Source: Actinomadura meyerae
GTDB lineage: Bacteria > Actinomycetota > Actinomycetes > Streptosporangiales > Streptosporangiaceae
DNA: 64,000 nt
Assembly (NCBI RefSeq): GCF_900188445.1
Contig: NZ_FZOR01000020.1
Location: 62,001 to 126,000, forward strand
Direction of reading: 5' to 3'
Shown: positions 7,688 to 15,812 of the stretch, piece by piece
Layout: each line of letters opens with the position of its first letter
Numbering within the stretch: the first letter of the stretch is position 1
The notes under the pieces: generated by a model
What the model was told of the DNA's origin: nothing
The model's database searches: none
Seen by the model: only the letters and a program-made list of their open reading frames with translations
Translations under genes and position numbers: made by a program

Positions 7688-9181
7688 TCAGCGGTCCCGC
7701 AGCTCGCGCTTGAGGACCTTGCCCGCGCCGTTGCGGGGCAGGGCCGGGAGGAAGTCGACGCTGCGCGGCACCTTCGGGCCGGACAGCCGCTCGCGGCAGT
7801 GGGCCACCAGGTCGTCGGCGGTGACGGACGCGCCCGGCTGGACGACGACGTACGCGGCGACGCGCTCGCCCCACTGCTCGTCCGGGTGCCCGACCACGGC
7901 GCAGTCGGCGACGCCGGGGAAGTCGCCGAGCACCTCCTCGACCTCGCGGGGCGCGATGTTCACCCCGCCGGAGATGATCATGTCCTTCTTGCGGTCGACG
8001 ATGTAGATGAAGCCGTCCTCGTCGCGGACGACGATGTCGCCGCTGGTGAGGAAGCCGTCCTCGGTGGTGCAGGCGGCGGTGGCTCCGTCGTCGCGCAGGT
8101 ACCCGTTCATCAGGAACGGGGAGCGGCTGAACAGCTCCCCGCGCTCGCCCGGTCCGACGGGGTCGCCCGCCGCGTCCACGACGCGGACCTCGGTCATGTA
8201 CCAGGGCAGGCCCACCGACCCGGTGCGCGCGGCGTCGGCCGGGCGGCAGTTGGTGACGATGCCCGCCTCGGTGGAGCCGTACAGCTCGTGGACGCCGGCG
8301 TGCGGGAACGCCTCCATGACCCACGCCTTCAGGGCGGCGGGCAGCGCCGCCGCGTTGAAGTACAGCGTGTCGAGGCTGGAGGCGTCGTGGCGGCCGAGGG
8401 CGCCGGACGAGCGGAGCGTCTGCGCGTGCGTCGGGACGAGGAACGCCGACTGCGCGCGGTGCCGCTCGGCGAGGGCGAGCATGTGCTCGGGGTCCCACTT
8501 GGGCAGCATCACCACGGTGCCGCCGGCGACGACCGGGGCGTAGTCGAAGACCATCCCGGCGCCGTGGTACATCGGCGCCACGGCGAGGCTGACGCGCCGC
8601 GAGCCGAGGCCCCACTCCATCGCCGACAGGTAGCACATGAGGGTGCGCGCGCGGTGGCTGCTGAGGACGCCCTTGGGCTTCCCGGTCGTGCCCGAGGTGT
8701 AGTAGAGGCAGCACGCGTCGTTCTCGTCGACGGGGACCCGCGGGTCGTCCGTCCGCGCCGACTCGAGCGCCTTGTCGTAGGAGTCCGCTCCCGCGCCGCC
8801 GATCCGCAGCACCACCTCCGCGGGGGCCTGCGGCTCCTCGTCGGAGATGTGGGCGCGGGCGCCCGAGTGCTCCATGATGTAGGCCGTCTCGGCCTCGGTG
8901 AGCCGCGTCCCGATCGGGACGAGGACCAGCCCGGCCTTCGCCGCCGCGGCGATGACCTCCGGGTACTCCAGCCGGTTCCCGAGCCGGACGGCCACGCGGT
9001 CGCCGGGCCGCAGCCCGCGCGCGAGCAGGGCCTGGGCGAGCCGGTTCGCCCGCTCGTCCAGCGCCCGGTAGGTGAGACTCCTGTCGCCGTCGACCACGGC
9101 GACGGTGTGCGGTGTCGAGGCGGCGAACTCCCGCACGCCCCCGGCCATGGTGAGCGCCGCGCCGCCGGGGTGTACTGCCAT
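7688..9181 (-). CDS. AMP-dependent acyl-CoA synthetase
   Basis: A 497-residue ANL-superfamily enzyme that activates a carboxylic acid to its CoA thioester through an acyl-AMP. The phosphate-binding loop YTSGTTGKPKG is near residue 160, the adenine motif ELYGSTEAG near 299, the hinge region DRKKDMIISGG near 400, and the C-terminal catalytic Lys in GAGKVLKREL. The ATG at 9181 is preceded by GGAGGTGGG. An upstream frame extension lacks a ribosome site and covers operator C. It is divergent from the GntR gene and is a likely entry enzyme of the island, acting on the acid brought in by the ABC importer. Confidence 0.92.
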   Translation of the reverse strand: MAVHPGGAALTMAGGVREFAASTPHTVAVVDGDRSLTYRALDERANRLAQALLARGLRPGDRVAVRLGNRLEYPEVIAAAAKAGLVLVPIGTRLTEAETAYIMEHSGARAHISDEEPQAPAEVVLRIGGAGADSYDKALESARTDDPRVPVDENDACCLYYTSGTTGKPKGVLSSHRARTLMCYLSAMEWGLGSRRVSLAVAPMYHGAGMVFDYAPVVAGGTVVMLPKWDPEHMLALAERHRAQSAFLVPTHAQTLRSSGALGRHDASSLDTLYFNAAALPAALKAWVMEAFPHAGVHELYGSTEAGIVTNCRPADAARTGSVGLPWYMTEVRVVDAAGDPVGPGERGELFSRSPFLMNGYLRDDGATAACTTEDGFLTSGDIVVRDEDGFIYIVDRKKDMIISGGVNIAPREVEEVLGDFPGVADCAVVGHPDEQWGERVAAYVVVQPGASVTADDLVAHCRERLSGPKVPRSVDFLPALPRNGAGKVLKRELRDR

Positions 9182-9195
9182 GTCCCACCTCCGTG

Positions 9196-9219
9196 TTCCG
9201 TAGATCGGAATACAGTTCC
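9196..9219. promoter_or_regulatory. Operator C, perfect three-half-site IclR-type motif
   Basis: TTCC (9196-9199), N7, GGAA (9207-9210), N5, TTCC (9216-9219). On the minus strand it reads GGAA-N5-TTCC-N7-GGAA and stands directly before the ribosome site of the acyl-CoA synthetase gene, the same placement as operator B. Both sites share TTCCGAT after the second half-site. Confidence 0.65.
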
Positions 9220-9283
9220 GATCGGCGTACTCCGAGAGCTTGCCGGGTGCCCGCACGGGGAGTCAATGCCTGGCTTCGAGAAA

Positions 9284-9290
9284 GTCTGAC
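9284..9290. promoter_or_regulatory. GTCTGAC motif, candidate GntR operator (site 2)
   Basis: The context GAGAAAGTCTGACGTTTA precedes a TACCGT -10-like box (9294-9299) and the GTG start at 9311. This position is suited to autoregulation of the GntR gene. It matches the motifs at 1552 and 11681. Confidence 0.5.
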
Positions 9291-9310
9291 GTTTACCGTA
9301 CGATGGCCGC

Positions 9311-10072
9311 GTGACCGTCGAGAGAGCATCGGACCGGCCGCCCGCCCCCGTCCCGGCGTACGCCGAGATCGCGGCCCAGCTGCGCGACAGGATCATCGCC
9401 GGGGAGTTCCGGCCCGGCGACCGGCTGCCGATCGAGCCGGAGCTGTCGGCCGAGCACGGGGTCAGCCGCAGCACCGTCCGGGAGGCCCTCCGGCTGCTGG
9501 CCAGCCAGAACCTGATCACCACCACCCGCGGCGTCGCCGGCGGCAGCTTCGTCGCCTACCCGCAGCCCGACCAGATCACCGAGTACCTGGCGACCAGCCT
9601 CAACCTGCTCGCCCTGGACACGCAGATCACGGTCGACCAGCTGCTGGAGATCCGGGAGATGCTGGAGGTGCCGGCCGCCGGGCTGGCCGCGGTGCGCGGC
9701 ACCGCCGAGGGCCGGGCCGAGCTGCGCGGTTCGCTGTTCGACCCGAGCACGCTCGACCCGGCGGAGATCTTCGCGCCCAACCGGCACTTCCACGCCGTCC
9801 TGCTGAAGCTGGCGGGCAACCCGTTCCTGGAGGTCGTCACCCAGCCGGTGTTCCGGGTGCTCAACGAGCGGTTCCTGCGCGAGAACGCGCCCACCCGGTT
9901 CTGGTACGGGGTCGACCACGACCACCGCGCCATCCTCGACCGCATCGAGGCCGGGGACGAGGCGGGCGCCCGGGAGGCGTGCCACGCGCACCTGGAGAAC
10001 CTGCGCGAGACCTACACCACCATCGACCGCACCCGCCTCGCCGGCTCCCGACCCGGCCCGCCCGGCCACTAA
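9311..10072 (+). CDS. GntR-family regulator, FadR/FCD subclass
   Basis: A 253-residue regulator. The winged helix lies at about residues 18-85 with IIAGEFRPGDRLPIEPELS and VSRSTVREALRLLASQNLI. An all-helical FCD ligand domain (about 95-235) contains the metal or ligand His residues in NRHFHAVLLKLAGN and the C-terminal DHDHRAILDRIEAGD...HAHLENL pattern. Start is GTG at 9311. FCD regulators usually sense small carboxylic acids. It is divergent from the acyl-CoA synthetase, and a GT-N3-AC motif in its own promoter also occurs before the transporter and the main catabolic operon, suggesting island-wide control. Confidence 0.92.
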   Translation: MTVERASDRPPAPVPAYAEIAAQLRDRIIAGEFRPGDRLPIEPELSAEHGVSRSTVREALRLLASQNLITTTRGVAGGSFVAYPQPDQITEYLATSLNLLALDTQITVDQLLEIREMLEVPAAGLAAVRGTAEGRAELRGSLFDPSTLDPAEIFAPNRHFHAVLLKLAGNPFLEVVTQPVFRVLNERFLRENAPTRFWYGVDHDHRAILDRIEAGDEAGAREACHAHLENLRETYTTIDRTRLAGSRPGPPGH

Positions 10073-10521
10073 CCGATCCTCACCTCGTCGATGAGGGTGC
10101 GCTGGTAGCAGGCGCCGTCCCTGATCCACTGCCACACGCGGCTGCGGTTCCGGCCGTCCTCGCTGAGGTGGATCAGCTCGAACAGGCGCAGGTCGTCGCC
10201 CTCCGCCTTGTAGATCCAGTTCAGGTAGACGACGCGGTCGTCGAGCTCCCAGAACTCGCCGCGCAGCCGCTCGGTGTCGAACGTGCAGTGCCCGTTCCCT
10301 CGGTAGACGCCGGGGAAGACGCGCGTCTCGGTGCGCCCGTCGGGCCAGGTGTACTCGTTGACCTGGTGGTAGTCGTACTCGCCGTCCTCGGGGAAGCTGC
10401 AGGTCAGCAACGACTCGTGCCGGTCCGTCAGCGTCCCGGAGGCGTCGATGTAGGTGTAGGTGCCCCGCCATTTGCCCGCGTGCCTGGCGAGCAGCGGCAT
10501 GTCCTCGCGGATCGTTCCCAT
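10069..10521 (-). CDS. Lipocalin-like small protein of unknown function
   Basis: A 150-residue protein starting at ATG 10521 behind AGGAGAGG. The N-terminal MPLLARHAGKWRGTYTYID and the run of short alternating beta-like segments (RHESLLTCSF, YDYHQVNEYTW, WELDDRVVYLNW) resemble lipocalin/DUF3598-type barrels, where the early GxW is typical. No catalytic motif is visible. It ends four bases inside the convergent GntR gene and lies 28 bases after the nitrilase-family gene on the same strand, with which it is likely cotranscribed. It may bind a hydrophobic pathway compound. Confidence 0.7.
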   Translation of the reverse strand: MGTIREDMPLLARHAGKWRGTYTYIDASGTLTDRHESLLTCSFPEDGEYDYHQVNEYTWPDGRTETRVFPGVYRGNGHCTFDTERLRGEFWELDDRVVYLNWIYKAEGDDLRLFELIHLSEDGRNRSRVWQWIRDGACYQRTLIDEVRIG

Positions 10522-10549
10522 GGGTCTTCCTCTCCTGCGGGGTCGAAGG

Positions 10550-11587
10550 TCAGCGGGGGGCGGTGAGGCGGGCGATCGAGTCCCGCTGGCGTTCGGTGAA
10601 CCAGGCCCGGTCGGGCGCGCGGCCGTCCAGCCCGTTGGGGCGCTCGACGTCGTGCCGCGCGTACTCCTCGGCCCACAGGCCGGGCTTGACCCGCGACGGC
10701 AGGTTGCCCATGCCGGGGCGGGCGCGGGTGCGGCGCAGCGCGGCCAGGTCGATCTCGGCGGAGGCGACGATGCTCTCCCCGCCGGCGGCCTCGGCCAGCA
10801 CCCGGCCCTCGTAGTCGATGACCTTGGAGCCGCCGGACGTGGAGTCGCCGGGGATCGGGATGCCGTGCAGGCCGCCGCTATTGGCCGAGACCACGTAGGC
10901 GAGGTTCTCCACGGCGCGGGCGCGCCGGCCGATCTCCTTCGGCGTGAGCGCCGGGCTCGTGACCTCCGACGTCGAGTGGCAGAACACCTCGGCGCCGCGC
11001 AGCGCGAACGCCCGCGCCAGCTCGGGGTAGAGGATCTCCTCCGAGGCGATGCAGGCCAGGGCGCCGATCCCGGTCCTGGCCACGGGGAGCACCGCGTCCA
11101 TGCCGTAGAGGTCGAGGTAGCGGTCCCACACGTCGTACGGCGTGGGCGAGTACAGCGAGTGCAGGCGCCGGTAGCGCAGCACCACGGCGCCCGCCGGATC
11201 GAGGACGAAGGACGCCTGGAAGTACAGTTCGGGGAAGTGCGGGTCGCTCTCGTAGGCGTTCCCGGCCAGGTAGAGCCCCTCGCGCGCCGCGATGCCGGCG
11301 AGCGCCTCGTACTCGGGGCCGTCGGGGGCGAGCGCGGCCATGTCCCGCCAGCGCTCGACGGGCTCGCCCATCGGGAAGCCGCTGAGGACGTACTCGGGCA
11401 GCACCACGAGCCGCAGGTCGGGGCCCACCCAGCGCTTGGCGGCGGCGACCTCGGCGCCGATCCGGGCGATGGACGCCGCCATGGCGTCGCGCGCCTCACC
11501 GGGCGACAGGCCGTTGACGGCCTCCGTCCGTGTCTGCAGTGCCAGCGCCCGGTAGTCGGTTCGCGGCGGTTCCGGGGTCGGATCCAC
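10550..11587 (-). CDS. Carbon-nitrogen hydrolase (nitrilase superfamily) with Lys-to-Arg change
   Basis: A 345-residue nitrilase-fold protein. The catalytic Glu is in LVVLPEYVLSGFP and the nucleophile Cys in GALACIASEEILYPE. The third member of the usual Glu-Lys-Cys triad should lie in the RKxH-type segment, but here that reads VVLRYRRLHSLYSP, with Arg in place of Lys. The enzyme may belong to a subfamily with changed chemistry or may not be a classical amidase. The GTG start at 11587 follows AGGTGGG. It is divergent from the main catabolic operon and shares its control region. A C-N bond in the island's substrate is possible. Confidence 0.82.
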   Translation of the reverse strand: MDPTPEPPRTDYRALALQTRTEAVNGLSPGEARDAMAASIARIGAEVAAAKRWVGPDLRLVVLPEYVLSGFPMGEPVERWRDMAALAPDGPEYEALAGIAAREGLYLAGNAYESDPHFPELYFQASFVLDPAGAVVLRYRRLHSLYSPTPYDVWDRYLDLYGMDAVLPVARTGIGALACIASEEILYPELARAFALRGAEVFCHSTSEVTSPALTPKEIGRRARAVENLAYVVSANSGGLHGIPIPGDSTSGGSKVIDYEGRVLAEAAGGESIVASAEIDLAALRRTRARPGMGNLPSRVKPGLWAEEYARHDVERPNGLDGRAPDRAWFTERQRDSIARLTAPR

Positions 11588-11612
11588 GGCCTGCCCACCT
11601 CCCTCTTTCGTC

Positions 11613-11636
11613 GGAACGCCGTTACGCTAAGCGGAA
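11613..11636. promoter_or_regulatory. Operator D, three-half-site IclR-type motif (one mismatch)
   Basis: GGAA (11613-11616), N5, TTAC (11622-11625), N7, GGAA (11633-11636). It lies 26 bases before the nitrilase-family gene and overlaps a candidate minus-strand promoter (TTGCAT then TAGCGT, 18-base spacer). It shares the GCTAA spacer start with operator A. Confidence 0.5.
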
Positions 11637-11666
11637 TATTAAGCGGCATGCAAGGGGGTCGGGGTC

Positions 11667-11696
11667 TTGACGGGAGAAAAGTCTGACCTTTAGGTT
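11667..11696 (+). promoter_or_regulatory. Promoter of the main catabolic operon with GTCTGAC motif (site 3)
   Basis: TTGACG (11667-11672), 18-base spacer, TAGGTT (11691-11696). The spacer holds GTCTGAC (11681-11687) in the context GAGAAAAGTCTGACCTTTA, matching the motifs at 1552 and 9284. A repressor bound there would occlude RNA polymerase. Confidence 0.55.
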
Positions 11697-11741
11697 CGGT
11701 GTCAGCCCCCCGGAGAGGGGTGCCATCCGAGGAGGTGCGGG

Positions 11742-12260
11742 TTGACCGTCCATGAGGCCCAGATCGGCCGGTACTACGAGGACTTCGCCGTCGGCGACGT
11801 GTTCCGGCATCCGTTCGGCCGCACGATTGGCGAGACCGACAACACCTGGTTCACGCTGCTGACCCTGAACACGAACCAGAACCACTTCAACGCCGACTTC
11901 GCCGGCCGCTCGCCCAGCGGCAAGATCATCGTCAACTCGGGGCTGACCGTGGCGCTCGTCCTCGGCCTGTCGGTGATCGACGTCAGCCAGAACGCGCTGC
12001 TGAACCTCGGCTGGACCGACATCCGCCTCACGCACCCGGTGTTCGTCGGAGACACGATCTACGCCGAGTCGCTCATCACCGGGACCCGCGAGTCGGCGTC
12101 CCGCCCCTACGCCGGGATCGTCACCGCCCGGACCCGCGGCCTGAACCAGGACGGCGACGAGGTCGTCTCCTGGACCCGGACCGTCATGGTCTACAAGCGG
12201 GACGCCCCGCACGACAAGGGCTACTTCCCCGAGGCCAAGAACGGTCCGCTCACGGCATGA
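11742..12260 (+). CDS. MaoC-type enoyl-CoA hydratase/dehydratase
   Basis: A 172-residue hot-dog-fold protein. The segment YYEDFAVGDVFRHPFGRTIGETDNTWFT followed by NQNHFNADFAGRS carries the usual MaoC hydratase active-site region. Single-domain enzymes of this shape include mesaconyl-CoA and itaconyl-CoA hydratases, but the substrate here is not shown. The start TTG 11742 is supported by GGAGGTG seven bases upstream. First gene of the eleven-gene operon; its stop overlaps the next ATG by four bases. It probably hydrates an unsaturated acyl-CoA, separately from the two-part MaoC enzyme encoded later in the same operon. Confidence 0.85.
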   Translation: MTVHEAQIGRYYEDFAVGDVFRHPFGRTIGETDNTWFTLLTLNTNQNHFNADFAGRSPSGKIIVNSGLTVALVLGLSVIDVSQNALLNLGWTDIRLTHPVFVGDTIYAESLITGTRESASRPYAGIVTARTRGLNQDGDEVVSWTRTVMVYKRDAPHDKGYFPEAKNGPLTA

Positions 12261-13240
12261 GGATCACCTACGGGCCGTGGGGCGAGACCATGGCCGAGAT
12301 GGTCGCCGCCGCGCGCGCCGCGGAGGAGGCCGGGGCGGAGGCCCTGTGGGTCCCCGAGCTGCACCGCAGCGCCACGGTGTCGGCGGCGGCCGTCGCCGCC
12401 GGCACCTCCCGCGCCCAGGTGGGCACCGCGATCGCGCTGGCGTTCACCCGCAGCCCGATGACCACCGCGCTGGAGGCCCTCGACCTCGCCGAGCTGTCCC
12501 GCGGGCGGTTCGTCCTCGGCCTCGGCAGCGGCGTGCGGCGGCTCAACGAGGACTGGCACGGCGTGCACTGGGAGCGCCCGGCGGCGCGGCTCCGCGAGAC
12601 CGTCCGGATCATCCGGCACTTCGCCGAGCACGCCGCGTCCGGCGAGCCGATGACCGTCGAGGGCGAGCAGGTGAGCCTGCGGGTGCGCGGCTACCAGCGG
12701 CCGTTCCCGTCCGTCCCGTTCCCGATCTACCTGGCGGGCATGGGACCGGTCATGACCCGGCTCGCGGGGGAGATCGCCGACGGCTGGATCTCGCACGAGC
12801 TGTGCTCGCCGGACTGGCTGCGCGAGCGCGCCCTGCCGCTGCTGCGCCCCGGCGTGGACGCGGTCGTCTCGGCGGCCTGCTCCATCGACCCCGACCCGGC
12901 GGCGGCGCGCCGCCGCGCGGCCGGGCTCGCCGGGTTCTACGCCTCCGTGCGGACCTACGCCGACTTCTTCGCCTTCCACGACCTCGCCGCCGAGCAGGAC
13001 AAGGTCGTCGAGGCGTTCCGGGCCGGCGCCCGCGCCGACGACCTCGCCGCCGCCGTGCCGGACCGGATGGTCGACGCGCTCACCCTGTCCGGCACCGCCG
13101 ACCAGGTCGCCGAGCGCATCGCCGGGTACGCCGGGCACGCCACCACGATCAAGCTGACGCCGCCCACCCACGGGCTCGACCCCGCGGAGACCCGCACCGC
13201 GCAGGCCCGCATCATCGACCTGATCAAGGAGCTGACATGA
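12257..13240 (+). CDS. LLM-class F420-dependent oxidoreductase
   Basis: A 327-residue luciferase-like TIM-barrel protein. Typical features are EEAGAEALWVPELHRSATV near the start, SRGRFVLGLGSGVRR near residue 90, and the C-terminal LSGTADQVAERIAGYAGH. In actinomycetes this class mostly uses the deazaflavin F420 for hydride transfer; FMN-dependent monooxygenases share the fold. It starts at ATG 12257 with a four-base overlap to the MaoC gene. It probably supplies an oxidation or reduction step on the island's substrate. Cofactor and substrate are inferred from family only. Confidence 0.85.
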   Translation: MRITYGPWGETMAEMVAAARAAEEAGAEALWVPELHRSATVSAAAVAAGTSRAQVGTAIALAFTRSPMTTALEALDLAELSRGRFVLGLGSGVRRLNEDWHGVHWERPAARLRETVRIIRHFAEHAASGEPMTVEGEQVSLRVRGYQRPFPSVPFPIYLAGMGPVMTRLAGEIADGWISHELCSPDWLRERALPLLRPGVDAVVSAACSIDPDPAAARRRAAGLAGFYASVRTYADFFAFHDLAAEQDKVVEAFRAGARADDLAAAVPDRMVDALTLSGTADQVAERIAGYAGHATTIKLTPPTHGLDPAETRTAQARIIDLIKELT

Positions 13241-14484
13241 GGCCGCTGGAGGACGTGCGCATCGTCTCCCTGGAGCAGTACGGCGCGGGTCCGTTCGGCT
13301 CCCTGCACCTCGCCGACCTCGGCGCCGAGATCATCAAGATCGAGGACCCCCGCACCGGCGGCGACGTCGGCCGCTACGTCCCCCCGTACGCCGAGGGGGA
13401 GGACTCGCTGTTCCACGAGGCGTTCAACCGCAACAAGCGGTCGGTCTCGGTGGACCTGTCCACCCCCGCGGGCCGGACGGTGTTCGAGGAGCTGGTCCGG
13501 GTCTCCGACGCGGTCTACTCCAACCTGCGCGGCGACGTCCCCGCCAAGCTCGGCATCACCTACGACGACCTCAAGCACATCAACCCGCGCATCGTGTGCT
13601 GCTCGCTCACCGGGTTCGGGATGACCGGGCCGCGCGCCAAAGAGCCGGGCTACGACTACATCCTGCAGGGCCTCGCCGGCTGGATGGACCTCACCGGCGA
13701 GCCGGACGGGCCGCCCGCCAAGTCGGGCCTGTCCCTGGTCGACTACTCGGGCGGCTACGTCGCGGTGCTGTCGCTGCTGGCCGCGCTGCACGCCGCCCGC
13801 CGCGACGGCGTCGGCATGGACTGCGACGTCTCCCTCTACGACACCGCGATCTCGATGCTCACCTACCCGGGCGTCTGGCACCTCAACGCCGGGTTCACGC
13901 CCGTCCGCACCCGGCACTCGGCGCACCCGTCGCTCGTGCCCTTCCAGAACTTCCGCGCCAAGGACGGCTGGCTCGTCGTCGGCTGCGCGAAGGAGAAGTT
14001 CTGGCAGCGGCTCACCGCCGTCCTGGAGCGGCCCGACCTCGCCGAGGACCCGCGCTTCGCGACGTTCGCCGACCGGCAGCGCAACGCCGCCGACCTGCTC
14101 GGCATCCTCGAACCGCTGTTCCTGACCCGGACCGTTGCCGAGTGGCTGGAGCCGCTGTACGCCGCCTCCATCCCGTGCGGGCCGGTGAACGACGTGGCCG
14201 CGGCGCTCGCCGAGGAGCACACCGCGGCCCGCAACCTGGTCGTGGAGACCGAGCACCCCCGCTACGGGACGCTGAAGAACCTCGCCTCGCCGGTCCGGGC
14301 GGGCGCGGAGCCGCCCTCCTACCGGCGCGCCCCGCAGCGCGGTGAGGACCTCGCGCACGTCACCGCCGAGGTGCTCGGGTTCACCGGCGAGCGCGTCGCG
14401 GAGCTCGCGGCGGCCGGCGCGTTCGGCCCCGACCACCCGTTCGGCCCCGCGCCGGACCGCGCGGACGGCGGGGATCCGGCATGA
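13237..14484 (+). CDS. Class III CoA-transferase (CaiB/BaiF family)
   Basis: A 415-residue enzyme that moves CoA between carboxylic acids via an aspartyl-CoA thioester. The start RPLEDVRIVSLEQYGAGPFGSLHLADLGAEIIKIE is family-typical. The candidate catalytic Asp lies in KSGLSLVDYSGGY near residue 170. FNRNKRSVSVDLSTPAGR and the final region PHRYG-like segment also fit. ATG 13237 overlaps the oxidoreductase stop by four bases. Together with the acyl-CoA synthetase it gives the island two CoA-activation routes, perhaps for the starting acid and for a later dicarboxylic intermediate. Confidence 0.92.
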   Translation: MRPLEDVRIVSLEQYGAGPFGSLHLADLGAEIIKIEDPRTGGDVGRYVPPYAEGEDSLFHEAFNRNKRSVSVDLSTPAGRTVFEELVRVSDAVYSNLRGDVPAKLGITYDDLKHINPRIVCCSLTGFGMTGPRAKEPGYDYILQGLAGWMDLTGEPDGPPAKSGLSLVDYSGGYVAVLSLLAALHAARRDGVGMDCDVSLYDTAISMLTYPGVWHLNAGFTPVRTRHSAHPSLVPFQNFRAKDGWLVVGCAKEKFWQRLTAVLERPDLAEDPRFATFADRQRNAADLLGILEPLFLTRTVAEWLEPLYAASIPCGPVNDVAAALAEEHTAARNLVVETEHPRYGTLKNLASPVRAGAEPPSYRRAPQRGEDLAHVTAEVLGFTGERVAELAAAGAFGPDHPFGPAPDRADGGDPA

Positions 14485-15812
14485 CGGTCGCCCGCGAACT
14501 GGCCGGCTGGGCGCTCGGGCTCACCCTCGACGACGTCCCCGAGACCGTCCGCCGCGCCGCCGTCCGGCACGTGCTGGACGGCATCGGCTGCGCGGCCGCC
14601 GCCGCCCGGCGCCGGGCCGCGACCGCCGCCGTGCTCACCGCCTGCGACCTCGGCGGGGGCTGCGCGGAGGCGACCATCATCGGCGGGCCGCCCGGCGCGA
14701 TGCGGGTGACCCGCGCCGAGGCGGCGTTCGCCAACGGCGTCCTGATGCACGCGCTCGACTACGACGACACCCACGCGGGCGGGCTCGTGCACGCCTCCGC
14801 ACCCGTCGTCCCCGTCGCGCTGGCGGAGGCGGAGGCGCTCGGTCTCACCGGCGAGGACCTGCTGCTCGGCGCCATCGTCGGGCTGGAGACCGTCTGCCGG
14901 CTCGGCGCCGCCGCCCCGCACGGCTTCCACGCCCGCGGGCTGCACGCCACGGCCGCCTGCGGGGTGCTCGCGGCGGCGCTCACCGCGGCCCGGATGCGCG
15001 GGCTCCTTCCGGACACCGCCGTCCACGCGCTCGGCATCGCGGGCAGCCAGGCCGGCGGCCTGCTGGAGTTCCTCAACACCGGCGCGTCCACCAAGCAGCT
15101 CCACCCGGGGTTCGCCGCGCGCGGGGGAGTGCTCGCCGCGACCCTCGCCTCCCACGGCGCCACCGGGCCCGACTCGGTCGTCGAGGGCGAGTACGGCCTG
15201 TACGGCGCGCTGCTCGGCCGCCGCGTCGAGCCCGCCGCCGTCCTGGACGGGCTCGGCGAGCGGTGGGAGCTGGCCCGCATCACCGTCAAGCCGTATCCGG
15301 CCTGCCAGCTCATGCACGCCCAGCTCGACGCCGCGCGGCGGCTGCACGGCACCGCGGTCGAGAGCATCACCGCCGAGGTCCACCCGGACGCCGCGGCCAT
15401 CGTCTGCGGTCCGGGCAAGGAGCGGCCGCGCACGTCCTACGACGCGAAGTTCAGCCTGCCCTGGAGCGTCGCCGCGATGGTGCTCGACGGCGAGGTGACC
15501 GCCGCGACCTACGACGCGATCGACCGCCCCGAGGTGCTCGACCTCGCCGCCCGCGTCCGCACGGAGGTGGTCGCGTTCGGCGGGGCCGCCGCCGACCAGC
15601 CGGGGCGGCTGCGCGCGGTCACCCCCGGCGGCGAGGCCGTCACCGCCGAGGTGCCGCGCAGCGGCGGCGGCCCCGGCGACCCGCACATCGACGCGACCGT
15701 GCGGGCCAAGGCGATCGCCAACCTCGGCTCGGCGGACCGCGCCGACCTGATCCTCGGCCTGGCCGGCCTGCCGTCGGTCCGGCCGCTGCTCACCAGTCTG
15801 GAGGAAGAGTGA
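14481..15812 (+). CDS. MmgE/PrpD family protein
   Basis: A 443-residue member of the family that includes 2-methylcitrate dehydratase and cis-aconitate decarboxylase. Characteristic segments are VLMHALDYDDTHAGG (near residue 90), KQLHPGFAARGGVLAA (near 210), ITVKPYPACQLMHA (near 270) and YDAKFSLPWSVA (near 315). Family members dehydrate or decarboxylate hydroxy- or unsaturated tricarboxylates, and many in catabolic islands remain unassigned. ATG 14481 overlaps the CoA-transferase stop. In combination with CoA-transferase, MaoC and CitE-like proteins, an itaconate- or citramalate-like intermediate is conceivable but unproven. Confidence 0.9.
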   Translation: MTVARELAGWALGLTLDDVPETVRRAAVRHVLDGIGCAAAAARRRAATAAVLTACDLGGGCAEATIIGGPPGAMRVTRAEAAFANGVLMHALDYDDTHAGGLVHASAPVVPVALAEAEALGLTGEDLLLGAIVGLETVCRLGAAAPHGFHARGLHATAACGVLAAALTAARMRGLLPDTAVHALGIAGSQAGGLLEFLNTGASTKQLHPGFAARGGVLAATLASHGATGPDSVVEGEYGLYGALLGRRVEPAAVLDGLGERWELARITVKPYPACQLMHAQLDAARRLHGTAVESITAEVHPDAAAIVCGPGKERPRTSYDAKFSLPWSVAAMVLDGEVTAATYDAIDRPEVLDLAARVRTEVVAFGGAAADQPGRLRAVTPGGEAVTAEVPRSGGGPGDPHIDATVRAKAIANLGSADRADLILGLAGLPSVRPLLTSLEEE

